Assembly: GCA_030765245.1 (NCBI GenBank)
Contig: JAVCCX010000223.1
Span: 1 to 6,478, forward strand
DNA: 6,478 bases
Reading direction: 5' to 3'
Source: Candidatus Zophobacter franzmannii
Lineage (GTDB): Bacteria; Cloacimonadota; Cloacimonadia; Cloacimonadales; JAFGVF01
The position numbers and the translations under genes are program-made. How positions within the stretch are numbered: the stretch's first letter is position 1; every line of letters begins with the position of its first letter. Below the pieces are notes generated by a model. It was not told the DNA's origin. It saw nothing but the letters and a program-made list of their open reading frames with translations, and made no database searches. Positions 6,175 through 6,478 of the stretch are shown in pieces.

Positions 6175-6336
6175 TTTGTAGATGCTGGCTTGTATCTGCC
6201 ATCTTTGGGCACCAGCAAGGGATGCCCTACCATAAATGCTGGCTAAGCCTGCATTTCGTACCGTAAGCATCTTGCTGCGAAACAAGCTGGAAGCTTGTAC
6301 TACGAACCTGCATTGCAGGTTTAATGCCCCTACAAA
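6175..6336. repeat. ~160-nt multi-stem palindromic element with inverted ends
   Basis: The ends TTTGTAG (6175-6181) and CTACAAA (6330-6336) are inverted copies. Inside lie several hairpins in a row: GGGCA/TGCCC (6207-6227); AAATGC-T-GGC with GCC-T-GCATTT (6234-6256); a weaker AGCA/TGCT (6266-6276); ACAAGCT/AGCTTGT (6282-6298); and AACCTGCA/TGCAGGTT (6305-6321). TTCGTA (6255-6260) and TACGAA (6301-6306) bracket two of them, which suggests a branched fold. ATGCTGGCT occurs twice (6182, 6236), so the first stem may be a decayed copy of the third. An open frame at 6236-6457 crosses these palindromes and shows no protein features. I read the element as a noncoding repeat or structured RNA of unknown function. 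Confidence 0.65.
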
Positions 6337-6341
6337 TTATC

Positions 6342-6386
6342 CCTTTCAAAGGTGTTTGTGGATTATCTTCCTCACCATTTGCAAGG
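6342..6386. repeat. long imperfect hairpin
   Basis: CCTTTCAAAGGTG (6342-6354) pairs with CACCATTTGCAAGG (6373-6386) apart from one bulged base and one mismatch. The left arm is itself a small palindrome (CCTTT-C-AAAGG). Confidence 0.55.
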
Positions 6387-6408
6387 TCTCGTTCCACTCA
6401 ACCATCCT

Positions 6409-6478
6409 CCAACGCCCAAGGGCTACGGCGGGACAGGTTGGAAAGGTAAGGGCTTAGATTTTACCTTGCGGACCTGTC
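6409..6478. repeat. nested hairpins reaching the window edge
   Basis: GACAGGT (6432-6438) pairs with ACCTGTC (6472-6478), and inside it AAGGTAA (6443-6449) pairs with TTACCTT (6461-6467). CCAAC (6409-6413) can instead pair with GTTGG (6437-6441), enclosing GCCC-AA-GGGC (6414-6423), so two folds compete for 6437-6438. The element may continue beyond the window. Confidence 0.55.

Noticed and set aside
6236..6457. 73-aa open frame on the + strand near the right end
   Set aside because: It runs through several palindromes, has no ribosome binding site or family features, and its codons follow the repeat structure.
6053..6478. CRISPR array
   Set aside because: The palindromes all differ in sequence and spacing; there is no repeated unit with regular spacers and no cas gene.

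Overview
No single lineage is proven by this window, but the sequence points to a low-GC, Gram-negative bacterium. Strong Shine-Dalgarno sites (AAGGAG-type) and sigma70-like promoters (TTGACA/TATTGT) argue against typical Bacteroidota. Two products carry Sec-type signal peptides. The intergenic DNA at the right end is packed with palindromes. My tentative guess is a Cloacimonadota-like or other FCB-fringe organism; this is an inference only.

Left part (1-2160): a co-directional row on the + strand. It holds a complete 3-methyladenine DNA glycosylase I (tag), a GNAT acetyltransferase broken by an internal deletion, a DJ-1/PfpI-family protein with an intact nucleophile Cys, and a small secreted basic protein with LTxxQ-like motifs. 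The row ends at a strong hairpin terminator at 2118-2160. Gaps of about 30 nt between the first three genes suggest co-transcription.

Middle (2161-2784): about 600 nt without an intact gene. On the minus strand lies the 5' remnant of a secreted LamG-like protein (2216-2402). It has a good ribosome binding site and signal peptide, but is frameshifted by a 10-nt tandem duplication and lacks nearly all of the domain. The rest holds short inverted repeats and two sigma70-like promoter candidates.

Right part (2785-6041): tRNA-Leu(UAG) with encoded CCA, then trigger factor (tig), clpP and clpX. This is a conserved protein-folding and protein-degradation cluster, closed by a textbook GNRA-loop terminator. 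Trigger factor meets nascent chains at the ribosome exit, while ClpX unfolds substrates and feeds them to the ClpP peptidase. All three proteins start with GTG. ClpP has Asn where the catalytic Asp is expected.

Right end (6042-6478): noncoding DNA made of many palindromes. They include a perfect 22-bp palindrome, a REP-like pair of GC-rich hairpins, a ~160-nt multi-stem element with inverted ends, and further stem-loops running into the window edge. I see no complete new defence or mobile system. The most informative oddities are the two gene-decay junctions, the ClpP active site and the palindromic element.
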